Source of the DNA: Streptococcus loxodontisalivarius
GTDB taxonomy: Bacteria; Bacillota; Bacilli; Lactobacillales; Streptococcaceae
Length of the DNA: 42,850 nucleotides
NCBI RefSeq assembly: GCF_016908645.1
Contig: NZ_JAFBEH010000018.1
Location: 1 to 42,850, forward strand
Direction of reading: 5' to 3'
Both the position numbers and the translations under genes were made by a program. The first letter of the stretch is position 1. Each line of letters opens with the position of its first letter. Below, piece by piece: positions 10,286 through 17,827 of the stretch. Below the pieces are notes generated by a model, which did not search any database, was not told where the DNA came from, and worked only from the letters and a program-made list of their open reading frames with translations.

Positions 10286-11053
10286 ATGGCAGTAATTTCA
10301 ATGAAACAACTTCTTGAGGCTGGTGTTCACTTCGGTCACCAAACTCGTCGCTGGAACCCTAAGATGGCTAAATACATCTTCACAGAACGTAACGGTATCC
10401 ACGTTATCGACTTGCAACAAACTGTAAAATTGGCTGACCAAGCTTACGATTTCGTTCGTGACGCAGCAGCTAACGACGCAGTTATCTTGTTTGTAGGTAC
10501 TAAAAAACAAGCTGCTGACGCTGTTAAAGAAGAAGCAGAACGTGCTGGTCAATACTACATCAACCACCGTTGGTTGGGTGGAACTCTTACAAACTGGGGT
10601 ACAATCCAAAAACGTATCGCTCGTTTGAAAGAAATCAAACGTATGGAAGAAGAAGGAACTTTCGAAGTTCTTCCTAAGAAAGAAGTTGCTCTTCTTAACA
10701 AACAACGTGCTCGTCTTGAAAAATTCTTGGGCGGTATCGAAGATATGCCACGTATTCCAGACGTAATGTACATTGTTGACCCACACAAAGAACAAATCGC
10801 TGTTAAAGAAGCTAAAAAACTTGGTATTCCAGTTGTAGCGATGGTTGACACAAACGCAGATCCAGATGATATCGATGTTATCATCCCAGCTAACGATGAC
10901 GCTATCCGCGCCGTTAAATTGATCACTGCTAAATTGGCTGACGCTGTTATCGAAGGTCGCCAAGGTGAAGATGCAGACGTAGACTTCGCATCAGAATCAC
11001 AAGCAGATTCAATCGAAGAAATCGTTGAAGTTGTTGAAGGATCAAACGAATAA
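10286..11053 (+). CDS. rpsB: 30S ribosomal protein S2
   Basis: S2 is a structural protein of the small subunit, bound near S1 and the Shine-Dalgarno helix. The 255-residue sequence has the hallmark opening [22 protein letters not shown], then [16 protein letters not shown] and [26 protein letters not shown]. The start at 10286 is set by AAGGAG at 10271-10276. The frame is open further upstream but that part is the leader RNA. The acidic C-terminal tail is usual. It is co-directional with tsf, with a terminator-like hairpin between them. Confidence 0.96.
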   Translation: MAVISMKQLLEAGVHFGHQTRRWNPKMAKYIFTERNGIHVIDLQQTVKLADQAYDFVRDAAANDAVILFVGTKKQAADAVKEEAERAGQYYINHRWLGGTLTNWGTIQKRIARLKEIKRMEEEGTFEVLPKKEVALLNKQRARLEKFLGGIEDMPRIPDVMYIVDPHKEQIAVKEAKKLGIPVVAMVDTNADPDDIDVIIPANDDAIRAVKLITAKLADAVIEGRQGEDADVDFASESQADSIEEIVEVVEGSNE

Positions 11054-11080
11054 GATTGACCTTACCAATCTCATAGAATG

Positions 11081-11120
11081 AGGCAGGGCAGTTGTTCTGC
11101 TCCGCCTTATTTTTTATTTT
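11081..11120 (+). terminator. Intercistronic terminator/attenuator between rpsB and tsf
   Basis: The 11-position stem (11081-11091 with 11097-11107) has one mismatch, a 5-nt loop TTGTT, and is followed by a T-rich run. It would lower tsf relative to rpsB or separate their transcripts. No strong promoter was seen between it and tsf. Confidence 0.7.
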
Positions 11121-11169
11121 TGTGATAAAACAGAAAAAAAAGTTTTCTGTTCAAATAAAGGAGAAAAAA

Positions 11170-12210
11170 ATGGCAGAAATTACAGCAAAACTTGTTAAAG
11201 AATTGCGTGAAAAATCTGGTGCCGGCGTTATGGACGCTAAAAAAGCACTTGTTGAAACTGAAGGTGATATCGAAAAAGCAATCGAATTGCTTCGCGAAAA
11301 AGGTATGGCTAAAGCAGCTAAAAAAGCTGACCGTGTTGCCGCTGAAGGTTTGACAGGTGTTTACGTTGATGGTAACGTTGCAGCAGTTGTTGAAGTTAAC
11401 GCTGAAACTGACTTCGTTGCTAAAAATGCTCAATTCGTTGAGTTGGTTAACGAAACTGCTAAAGCAATCGCTGAGCAAAAACCAGCTACAAACGAAGAAG
11501 CTCTTAACGTAAAACTTTCTTCAGGTGAAACTCTTGAAGCAGCTTACGTATCAGCTACTGCTACAATCGGTGAGAAAATCTCATTCCGTCGTTTTGCAGT
11601 TCTTGAAAAAACTGACGAGCAAGCATTCGGTGCTTACCAACACAATGGCGGACGTATCGGTGTTATCTCAGTTGTTGAAGGTGGCGACGAAGCTCTTGCA
11701 AAACAAATCTCAATGCACATCGCTGCAATGAATCCAAAAGTTCTTTCATACACTGAACTTGACGAACAATTTGTTAAAGATGAGTTGGCACAATTGAACC
11801 ACGTTATCGACCAAGATAACGAGTCACGTGCAATGGTTAACAAACCAGCTCTTCCACACTTGAAATTCGGTTCTAAAGCTCAATTGTCTGCAGAAGTTAT
11901 CGCTCAAGCTGAAGAAGATATCAAAGCAGAACTTGCAGCTGAAGGTAAACCAGAAAAAATCTGGGATAAAATCATCCCAGGTAAAATGGACCGCTTCATG
12001 CTTGACAACACTAAAGTTGACCAAGCATACACACTTCTTGCTCAAGTTTACATCATGGACGACAGCAAAACAGTTGAAGCTTACCTTGAATCAGTAAACG
12101 CTAAAGTTGTTGAATTCGCTCGTTTTGAAGTTGGTGAAGGTATCGAGAAAGCAGCTAACGATTTCGAATCAGAAGTTGCAGCAACAATGGCAGCAGCTCT
12201 TAACAACTAA
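11170..12210 (+). CDS. tsf: Elongation factor Ts
   Basis: EF-Ts is the nucleotide exchange factor that regenerates EF-Tu-GTP. The 346-residue protein opens with the UBA-like domain (residues 1-55: [22 protein letters not shown]). The TDFVAKN motif that contacts EF-Tu lies at about 80-86. The length equals that of other streptococcal EF-Ts proteins. AAAGGAG at 11157-11163 fixes the ATG at 11170, and the longer open frame upstream overlaps the terminator. Codon bias is extreme, as expected for an abundant protein. Confidence 0.96.
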   Translation: MAEITAKLVKELREKSGAGVMDAKKALVETEGDIEKAIELLREKGMAKAAKKADRVAAEGLTGVYVDGNVAAVVEVNAETDFVAKNAQFVELVNETAKAIAEQKPATNEEALNVKLSSGETLEAAYVSATATIGEKISFRRFAVLEKTDEQAFGAYQHNGGRIGVISVVEGGDEALAKQISMHIAAMNPKVLSYTELDEQFVKDELAQLNHVIDQDNESRAMVNKPALPHLKFGSKAQLSAEVIAQAEEDIKAELAAEGKPEKIWDKIIPGKMDRFMLDNTKVDQAYTLLAQVYIMDDSKTVEAYLESVNAKVVEFARFEVGEGIEKAANDFESEVAATMAAALNN

Positions 12211-12217
12211 GACTAGG

Positions 12218-12242
12218 AAAGATCACTTCGGTGGTCTTTTTT
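12218..12242 (+). terminator. Terminator after tsf
   Basis: AAAGATCAC and GTGGTCTTT close a TTCG tetraloop, followed by a T run. Confidence 0.85.
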
Positions 12243-12256
12243 ATTGTTAAATAATC

Positions 12257-12397
12257 TGTGGATAAGTTGTTTTTAGTAGCAGTTTCTTTATAGACTTATC
12301 CTCAAGAGTAGATAATTTGTGGATGAAGATGTTCATAAGTTAGCTCAAGTGTGTATAAGGTAAAAGAGTTTATATCTAAAAATCAGACTTATCCCCA
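12257..12397. promoter_or_regulatory. Cluster of DnaA-box-like 9-mers
   Basis: Six sites fall in 141 bp of non-coding DNA: TGTGGATAA (12257, exact complement of TTATCCACA), TTATCCTCA (12296), TGTGGATGA (12318), TGTTCATAA (12330), TGTGTATAA (12350) and TTATCCCCA (12389). Four differ from the consensus by one base and one (12330) by two. Orientations are mixed. No replication gene is nearby, so this is not an obvious oriC. It resembles the isolated DnaA box clusters known in Bacillus. Confidence 0.5.
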
Positions 12398-12403
12398 GAA
12401 ACT

Positions 12404-12453
12404 AAAAAGAAGTAGGAATCCAGAAACCATTATGGTCCCTTCCTACTTCTTTT
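12404..12453. terminator. Bidirectional terminator at the 3' end of pulA
   Basis: AAAAGAAGTAGGAA (ending 12418) pairs with TTCCTACTTCTTTT (12440-12453), with an inner ACCAT/ATGGT stem. It is A/T-flanked on both sides and serves the minus-strand pullulanase. Confidence 0.8.
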
Positions 12454-12486
12454 ATGTTATAAAAAGCTAGCTCATTTCAAGAGGTT

Positions 12487-15400
12487 TTAGTGTTTACGTG
12501 TTTTACCTATCTTGCTAAAACCGATTAGACTAAGGAGACTCACTCCTAGAAGACTTAGAAATGTCTGCTTGTGACTTCCTGTTTCAGGAAGTTTGTCCTC
12601 CTGAACTTTTTGGTAGCTAATTGATTCTGACTCTTTTGAGCTTAGTTCTAGACTTGATGTGTTTTTAGTTGACACTTGTTCATTAACAATCTGCTTTTGG
12701 CTACCGACTAGCCAAATATTATCAGTTGCAGGGATTTCTTCCTGAGAAATGAGTTTATGCTCAACCAGCTGATCGTCAATGTAGGTATCTTCATAGTAGC
12801 GTTTAAGATAACCTACTTGCCCAATCCTGATGAGTTTTTCTTGTCCGATTGTTAGATTTGTATCGACCTGCCACTGGTTGCTAGGAAGGATTTCTTCTGT
12901 TTCGCTGTAGCGTTTAAAACTGATAACAGCTTGAGGTTTTTCTTCCTGACTAGGAGCAGAGTCGGGTATAGCAGTCCCTAACTTTTTAAGACGTAGGACA
13001 GTAGCAGTCAATGGAGCGAGACTGAGACTATCTGAGCTTAGACTAACACCGACGGGATTTTCAATGACTTCTATGCCAGCGGTCTGACCATCTACGATAA
13101 TATCTGCTTGCGCCAGCTTTTGATACTGTCCTTCTAAACTGAAGGAACGTTCTGTGCTATCTGCATTAACAAAGACAGCATAGATATCACCGTTACTTGC
13201 TATTGTTTGATAAGCGATGACGAGGTCGTCTGTATCTGAAGCTGGACTGATAAGGCTGACATTTTGATTGACTGCATCCAATGTTTTGAGACTGAAGGCA
13301 TCTGTTGAGCGACGTAGTGCTATCAAACCTTTGGTGTAGTCATGTGACTGTGTATTTTCAGGATAGGCACTGCTGTCAGTCGCTTTTGTCCAATCAAATC
13401 GGTTGATACTATCACTAGAATCATAAGAGTCATGGATGAAGTAAGGATAATCGAAAGCTTGTCCATTTTCATCAACTAGCAGATGAGATTTATTGGGAAC
13501 CTTGTCATCGCTGACCACAGTTTCATAAGCAGGGTCTAGAAATTGTTTTGTACGTCCGTATTCTTGACCTGAGTGGATAAATGGTGTTCCTTGAGCAGTT
13601 AGTACAAGGAGATTTCCTAGTCTCAATCGACGATGAATTTCTGCATTGTTTTCAGCGATGCTTGGATCTTTCTTGATAGATTGAGCAATAACATCAAAGA
13701 GAGTAAGGTTATCGTGTGCAGCAATATACTGGATAACATCACCTGGATCATCTGCAGTGAAGTTATTTGGCTGAGCCTTGATATTATTGAAGATACTTTG
13801 AATATTCTTGGCACCGCCAGTGATAAAGGCAGGAGTTCCTTCGCTAGGGTAGCCTGATTTGAGGCTGTTTCGAATATCATCTGAGAAGACGGCAACAGTA
13901 TCTGTTGAGGCCATCCAAGTCTGGTCAGCTGGCTGCTCAGGGAGATTTTCATCTCCAGCATATGTAAGCCAGCCCTCACCGAGCATAATAATATTTGGGT
14001 TAAGCTCTTTAGCTGCTTGGTAGGCAGACTCAATTGAGCTGGCATCATGGTCACCCATCATATCAAAGCGGAAGCCATCAACCTTATACTCATCAACCAG
14101 GTATTTAATAGAGTCAACAAGAACTCGGCGAGACATATAGTGTGTTGTACCGAGACGACCACCGCCAAAGCTGGTACGAGGGGTTCCATCGGCATCCATG
14201 AAATGATAGTAGTTTGGCTCCAAGTCTTCAAAGATATCAAGAAGGGCTGTATGGTTATAAACAACGTCTAGAATGACACCCATACCACGTTTGTGAATCT
14301 CATTGACCAAGTTTTTGAATTCAAGAATGCGTTGGCCAGGGTCGCTAGGATCTGACGAATACATACCTGAAAGGGCAAAATAGCTCTGCGGATCATAGCC
14401 CCAGTTGTAGTTACTATTACTTGAAGCATAATCAGTAAGTCTTTGGCTGTTGAGATATTCATTGACATTATAGTAGCTCATGATTGGGAGTAGTTGAATA
14501 TGGGTAACCCCTAAATCTTTGAGGTAATCCAACCTCTCAACAAAGGCAGAGAAGGTACCAAACTGACTTTGTAGTTCTGATGAGATGGATGGGTCTGACG
14601 TAAAGTCACGAACATGAGCTTCGTAGATGATGGCATCTTCTCTGGAAGTAAAGCCAGGTATATTAGCATAAGTGAGTCCAGCAATATCATAGTCTGAAGG
14701 GTCAACAAAGGCAGCCTTGGCAACCTTGTGAGCAGCATCTTGTTTCGCAATATCGCTGTTCCAAGCTGCTAGTGATTTAGCATAGGGGTCTAGCACGAGG
14801 TAACTTGCCCCATCTCTGATGATTTCGTAGTGATAGAAGTAACCACGATAGTCTGTGATGCCAAGATTAGACTGGGCATCCAAAGTAACCTGCCAAGTTC
14901 CTGCTTGAGCAGCCTGCATTGCGACCTTACCGATAACCAGATCTTGGTCATCCTTATCGTAGATGATGACATTGACCTGATCAGCACTTGGAGACCAGAG
15001 AGTCATGTCTACGACCTGTCCATTTTGACTAACGCTTGCTCCCAATTGCCCATCGTATTGGTAGAGTTCATCTTTTAATTGCCAGCTCATGCTAGTTGTG
15101 AAAGTATCACCATTATAGTTGATTTGATAAGGACTGTTTGCCTGACTAAAGTCACCATAGTAGGTCACTCTCTTAGTTTGACTGTCGATATCTAGATCAG
15201 CAATAGCAAGGCTTTCACCATTTTTATCGGTAATGCTTGTATTGGCTAGGATATAGGTTTTATCAGCTCCCTCTAGGTTGGTAAAACTTGCTGATATGGC
15301 TTTTTGGCTAATATGCTGTGCTCCTGTCATGCGAATGGTATTGATATAGTAGGGATTAGTATAGATATTGGCGTCATCATCTCTTAAGAAGATTTGACTA

Positions 15401-16476
15401 TGATTTTTAAGGTCACTAAAATTATAATTCTCCTGACGAATCTTAGCATCATCGCCAGACTTAGTCTCGTCTAGAAGTAGAAAACCAATATTTCTAGCAT
15501 CATCAGTTAATGCTATGTCGATATAGTAACCGTATAGACCTTGGTTGACAAAATCATAGCCGTCAGGGAAGGTACCTGAGCTAGGCTGAGTTACATCACC
15601 CCAAGTCCAAATGGATTTCTTATCATACTGCCCATCACTACGGTAATAGTTGATACGCAGAGTTCCAGCAGGTATGGGCTCATAAGTATGAATGCCATAA
15701 TCCCTATCAATCCATGCCTCCTTCATATCAGGGCTGATAAGATCAATAGAGCGGTCCTGAGAGATATTGTCTCCTTTAACGTTGTTGATCAGAAAGCCAA
15801 GCTTATCTCGTTTTACCTCACTGAGTTTGACATCCATATAGTAACCGTAACTGTCTGTTTTTGCAGTCGTAAAAGAGGTAGCTCCACTAGGCCAGTTGCT
15901 AGAAGGCTCAGCAACATCATCCCAAGTCCAGAGACCAAGTGTAGCAAGATTATCAGAAGGTAGACTTTCAAAGTGAAGTCGCAAGTAGCCATCCTGGACC
16001 TGATCCTCATCCTGAGCGACTGTAGTCTCTTGCTTAATTTGGCTGTCAGTAGCTAGACTTATTGCTGGCGTTTCCTTAACTTCAGAACTTTCAGTAACTG
16101 TGCTTAGACTAGTCGTTTCTTCGAGAAGCTCAGCTGTTTCAGTAGTCTCACTAAGATCTGTTTGAGTCAGACTTGCTTGAGTTTCAGTGGTCTCCAGTTC
16201 TGGCAGGACCTCTTCTACGGTAGTGACACTGGTTTCTGCACTAGGGTTTTCTTGGCTGGCAATGGCTGTGCTTTCCTCGTTAGAACTTAGCAAAGTCTCT
16301 ACTGTACTTGTTTCAGGTGAAAGGTCATCAGCTTGCGCAACCGATTGCATAAAAGGTGATAAAAAAAGAACAGATGAAGAAATGGCTACGGAACCAACCC
16401 CAAATTTTAGGGTACGAATGGCATAGTGAATTGTCTTATCTGTCCTGAATGTTTTCCTAAACTTATGATCTGTCAT
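12487..16476 (-). CDS. pulA: Cell-wall-anchored type I pullulanase
   Basis: This surface enzyme hydrolyses alpha-1,6 links in pullulan, glycogen and starch dextrins. The 1329-residue order is: YSIRK-like signal peptide (1-49, cut after AQA), Ser/Thr/Glu-rich linker (50-155), and two CBM41-type glycogen-binding modules (about 160-266 and 270-376, both with W-T-W). Then come a CBM48-like N domain (about 475-570) and a GH13 catalytic domain. The catalytic residues are visible: DVVYNH (737-742), GFRFD (nucleophile Asp805), GEGW (acid/base Glu834) and HDN (Asp922). The pullulanase signature YNWGYDP is at 690-696. A C-terminal LPETG sortase motif (1296-1300), hydrophobic segment and basic tail follow. 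It is related to SpuA/SAP. A cre site over the promoter points to CcpA repression. Confidence 0.95.
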   Translation of the reverse strand: MTDHKFRKTFRTDKTIHYAIRTLKFGVGSVAISSSVLFLSPFMQSVAQADDLSPETSTVETLLSSNEESTAIASQENPSAETSVTTVEEVLPELETTETQASLTQTDLSETTETAELLEETTSLSTVTESSEVKETPAISLATDSQIKQETTVAQDEDQVQDGYLRLHFESLPSDNLATLGLWTWDDVAEPSSNWPSGATSFTTAKTDSYGYYMDVKLSEVKRDKLGFLINNVKGDNISQDRSIDLISPDMKEAWIDRDYGIHTYEPIPAGTLRINYYRSDGQYDKKSIWTWGDVTQPSSGTFPDGYDFVNQGLYGYYIDIALTDDARNIGFLLLDETKSGDDAKIRQENYNFSDLKNHSQIFLRDDDANIYTNPYYINTIRMTGAQHISQKAISASFTNLEGADKTYILANTSITDKNGESLAIADLDIDSQTKRVTYYGDFSQANSPYQINYNGDTFTTSMSWQLKDELYQYDGQLGASVSQNGQVVDMTLWSPSADQVNVIIYDKDDQDLVIGKVAMQAAQAGTWQVTLDAQSNLGITDYRGYFYHYEIIRDGASYLVLDPYAKSLAAWNSDIAKQDAAHKVAKAAFVDPSDYDIAGLTYANIPGFTSREDAIIYEAHVRDFTSDPSISSELQSQFGTFSAFVERLDYLKDLGVTHIQLLPIMSYYNVNEYLNSQRLTDYASSNSNYNWGYDPQSYFALSGMYSSDPSDPGQRILEFKNLVNEIHKRGMGVILDVVYNHTALLDIFEDLEPNYYHFMDADGTPRTSFGGGRLGTTHYMSRRVLVDSIKYLVDEYKVDGFRFDMMGDHDASSIESAYQAAKELNPNIIMLGEGWLTYAGDENLPEQPADQTWMASTDTVAVFSDDIRNSLKSGYPSEGTPAFITGGAKNIQSIFNNIKAQPNNFTADDPGDVIQYIAAHDNLTLFDVIAQSIKKDPSIAENNAEIHRRLRLGNLLVLTAQGTPFIHSGQEYGRTKQFLDPAYETVVSDDKVPNKSHLLVDENGQAFDYPYFIHDSYDSSDSINRFDWTKATDSSAYPENTQSHDYTKGLIALRRSTDAFSLKTLDAVNQNVSLISPASDTDDLVIAYQTIASNGDIYAVFVNADSTERSFSLEGQYQKLAQADIIVDGQTAGIEVIENPVGVSLSSDSLSLAPLTATVLRLKKLGTAIPDSAPSQEEKPQAVISFKRYSETEEILPSNQWQVDTNLTIGQEKLIRIGQVGYLKRYYEDTYIDDQLVEHKLISQEEIPATDNIWLVGSQKQIVNEQVSTKNTSSLELSSKESESISYQKVQEDKLPETGSHKQTFLSLLGVSLLSLIGFSKIGKTRKH

Positions 16477-16514
16477 CTTAAAATCTCCTTTTTGAAAGAT
16501 GCTTTACAAGAAAT

Positions 16515-16543
16515 AGTATAGCCTTTCAAATCAATTAATGCAA
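16515..16543 (-). promoter_or_regulatory. Promoter of pulA
   Basis: On the minus strand TTGCAT (16538-16543) and TATACT (16515-16520) have 17-bp spacing. An AAAGGAG ribosome site follows at about 16485-16491. Confidence 0.75.
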
Positions 16544-16552
16544 GCGTTTTCC
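16539..16552. promoter_or_regulatory. Catabolite-responsive element (cre) overlapping the pulA -35
   Basis: TGCAAGCGTTTTCC fits the cre consensus at 12 of 14 positions, including the central CG, and overlaps the -35 hexamer. CcpA binding here would block RNA polymerase. Confidence 0.65.
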
Positions 16553-16566
16553 TGAATTGCTAATAA

Positions 16567-16626
16567 AAAGAGAATAAGACAGAGAACCCTACTAGCAGAG
16601 TAAACGTGTCTTATTCTCTTCTTTTT
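16567..16626. terminator. Bidirectional terminator between pulA and the exporter gene
   Basis: AGAGAATAAGACA (16569-16581) pairs with TGTCTTATTCTCT (16607-16619), with A and T runs outside. Confidence 0.75.
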
Positions 16627-16641
16627 CAATATTAAGTGACT

Positions 16642-17109
16642 TTAGCCTAAAAAGGCACCAAGTCCTAGGACTGTCAAAGTTCCCATGATGAGACCTGCAA
16701 GGATGACCCCCAGCATAACAGCTATAACGCTGTTTTTAAAGTCCCAATCTAGGATTGAAGCGGCAAGAGTTCCTGTCCAAGCTCCAGTCCCTGGTAGGGG
16801 AATTCCCACAAAAATAAGGAGTGCCCAAAAGAGTCCTTTTTCACCAGCTGTTTTCTTCAGTTTTTCTCCACCGCTATGTCCTTTTTTAAGACACCAAGTG
16901 AAAAAGCCACCAATTACTGGTTTGTCTGCTCCCCATTCAAGAACACGACGAGCAAAGAAGAAGATGATGGGTACAGGAAGCATATTGGCAATAACACCGA
17001 TAACAATTGCTTGCCACATTGGAATGCCTGTGGCGATGGCATAAGGAACTGCACCACGCAACTCGATCAATGGTACCATACCGATAAGGAAGGTAATAAG
17101 ATAGTTCAT
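16642..17109 (-). CDS. Putative small multidrug export family membrane protein (COG2426)
   Basis: This is a 155-residue polytopic membrane protein. The start MNYLITFLIGMVPLIELRGA, the motif FVGIPLPGTGAWTG and a GxxxxGL-rich last helix are typical of the COG2426 family, whose members are annotated small multidrug export proteins without firm functional proof. The PLPGTGAW motif recalls the re-entrant loops of DedA-like proteins. I chose the ATG at 17109 because AAAGG lies upstream of it. The longer start at 17130 has no ribosome site. It appears to be transcribed alone. Confidence 0.75.
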   Translation of the reverse strand: MNYLITFLIGMVPLIELRGAVPYAIATGIPMWQAIVIGVIANMLPVPIIFFFARRVLEWGADKPVIGGFFTWCLKKGHSGGEKLKKTAGEKGLFWALLIFVGIPLPGTGAWTGTLAASILDWDFKNSVIAVMLGVILAGLIMGTLTVLGLGAFLG

Positions 17110-17319
17110 GTTTAAAAGCCTTTCTGTCATTTGATAGACAAAACTATTGTATCTTATATCTGCTTTGAACTCAACTTTTATGCTAGATAGTCTAGATTCT
17201 TTCCATTTTTAAAAAGTATCGTTATTTTTACGAATAATTAAAATAGAGACTGCACTAAAACAAAGTAGCGCTACCATTGCCTCTGGGAGGGGTCTTTTCT
17301 TTCAAATGCTTGATATTTC

Positions 17320-17328
17320 TGATATAAT
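17320..17328 (+). promoter_or_regulatory. Extended -10 promoter of ctsR-clpC
   Basis: TGATATAAT (TG at 17320-17321, TATAAT at 17323-17328) is followed closely by the CtsR operator. The -35 is weak (TTTCAA). Confidence 0.65.
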
Positions 17329-17331
17329 AAT

Positions 17332-17348
17332 AGTCAGTTATAGTCAAA
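17332..17348. promoter_or_regulatory. CtsR operator (heptad repeat)
   Basis: AGTCAGT-TAT-AGTCAAA matches the CtsR direct heptad RGTCAAA-NAN-RGTCAAA, with two changes in the first heptad. It covers the transcription start region, as expected for autorepression. Confidence 0.75.
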
Positions 17349-17368
17349 AAAGCTAGGAAGGAGACCCT

Positions 17369-17824
17369 ATGGTGTCACGAAATACATCTGACAATATTGA
17401 AGAGTACATTAAGCAACTTCTTGCCCAGACTGGTAGTGCCGAAATCAAGCGTTCGCACTTAGCAGATGCTTTTCAAGTCGTTCCTAGTCAAATCAACTAT
17501 GTGATCAAGACGCGCTTTACTGAAAGTCGTGGCTACGCTGTTGAGAGTAAGAGGGGTGGCGGTGGCTACATTCGTATTGTCAAGGTACGTTTTTCAGACC
17601 AGCATCAGCTTCTAGGGAATCTGCTGAGCTCTATCGGTGAGCGTATCAGTGAGCAGGTCTTTAACGATATTATTCAACAGCTGTTTGATGATAAGGTTAT
17701 TACAGAACGCGAGGGAAATCTTATTTTGGTGGCTTCATCTGATGAAGTTCTAGGAGAAGAGGGTCCCTACATCAGAGCAAGGATGTTGCGTCGTTTGTTA
17801 CAACGATTAGATAGAAAAGGATAA
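17369..17824 (+). CDS. ctsR: Transcriptional repressor CtsR
   Basis: CtsR is the class III heat-shock repressor that binds tandem heptads upstream of clp genes and falls off at high temperature. The 151-residue protein has a winged helix-turn-helix (about 24-70: EIKRSHLADAFQVVPSQINYVIKTRF) with the glycine-rich wing RGGGGYIRI, the heat-sensing loop typical of CtsR. A GGAAGGAG ribosome site precedes the ATG. Its stop is 3 bp before clpC. As in other streptococci, mcsA and mcsB are absent, so control by arginine phosphorylation is not expected from this operon. Confidence 0.93.
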   Translation: MVSRNTSDNIEEYIKQLLAQTGSAEIKRSHLADAFQVVPSQINYVIKTRFTESRGYAVESKRGGGGYIRIVKVRFSDQHQLLGNLLSSIGERISEQVFNDIIQQLFDDKVITEREGNLILVASSDEVLGEEGPYIRARMLRRLLQRLDRKG

Positions 17825-17827
17825 TAG

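Noticed and set aside
10298..10963. 221-residue open frame antisense to rpsB
   Set aside because: It lies wholly opposite a highly expressed gene with strong codon bias, is rich in F, S, C and N as shadow frames are, and has no ribosome site or promoter.
11107..11478. 123-residue frame antisense to tsf
   Set aside because: Shadow of the tsf codon bias, with no independent signals.
12257..12397. Chromosomal oriC
   Set aside because: dnaA and dnaN are not adjacent, and no AT-rich unwinding region with DnaA-trio pattern was evident. A secondary cluster is the safer reading.
13623..16426. Several frames of 65-143 residues on both strands within pulA
   Set aside because: All overlap the pullulanase, whose domains and motifs are continuous. 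Compositions are those of out-of-frame reading.
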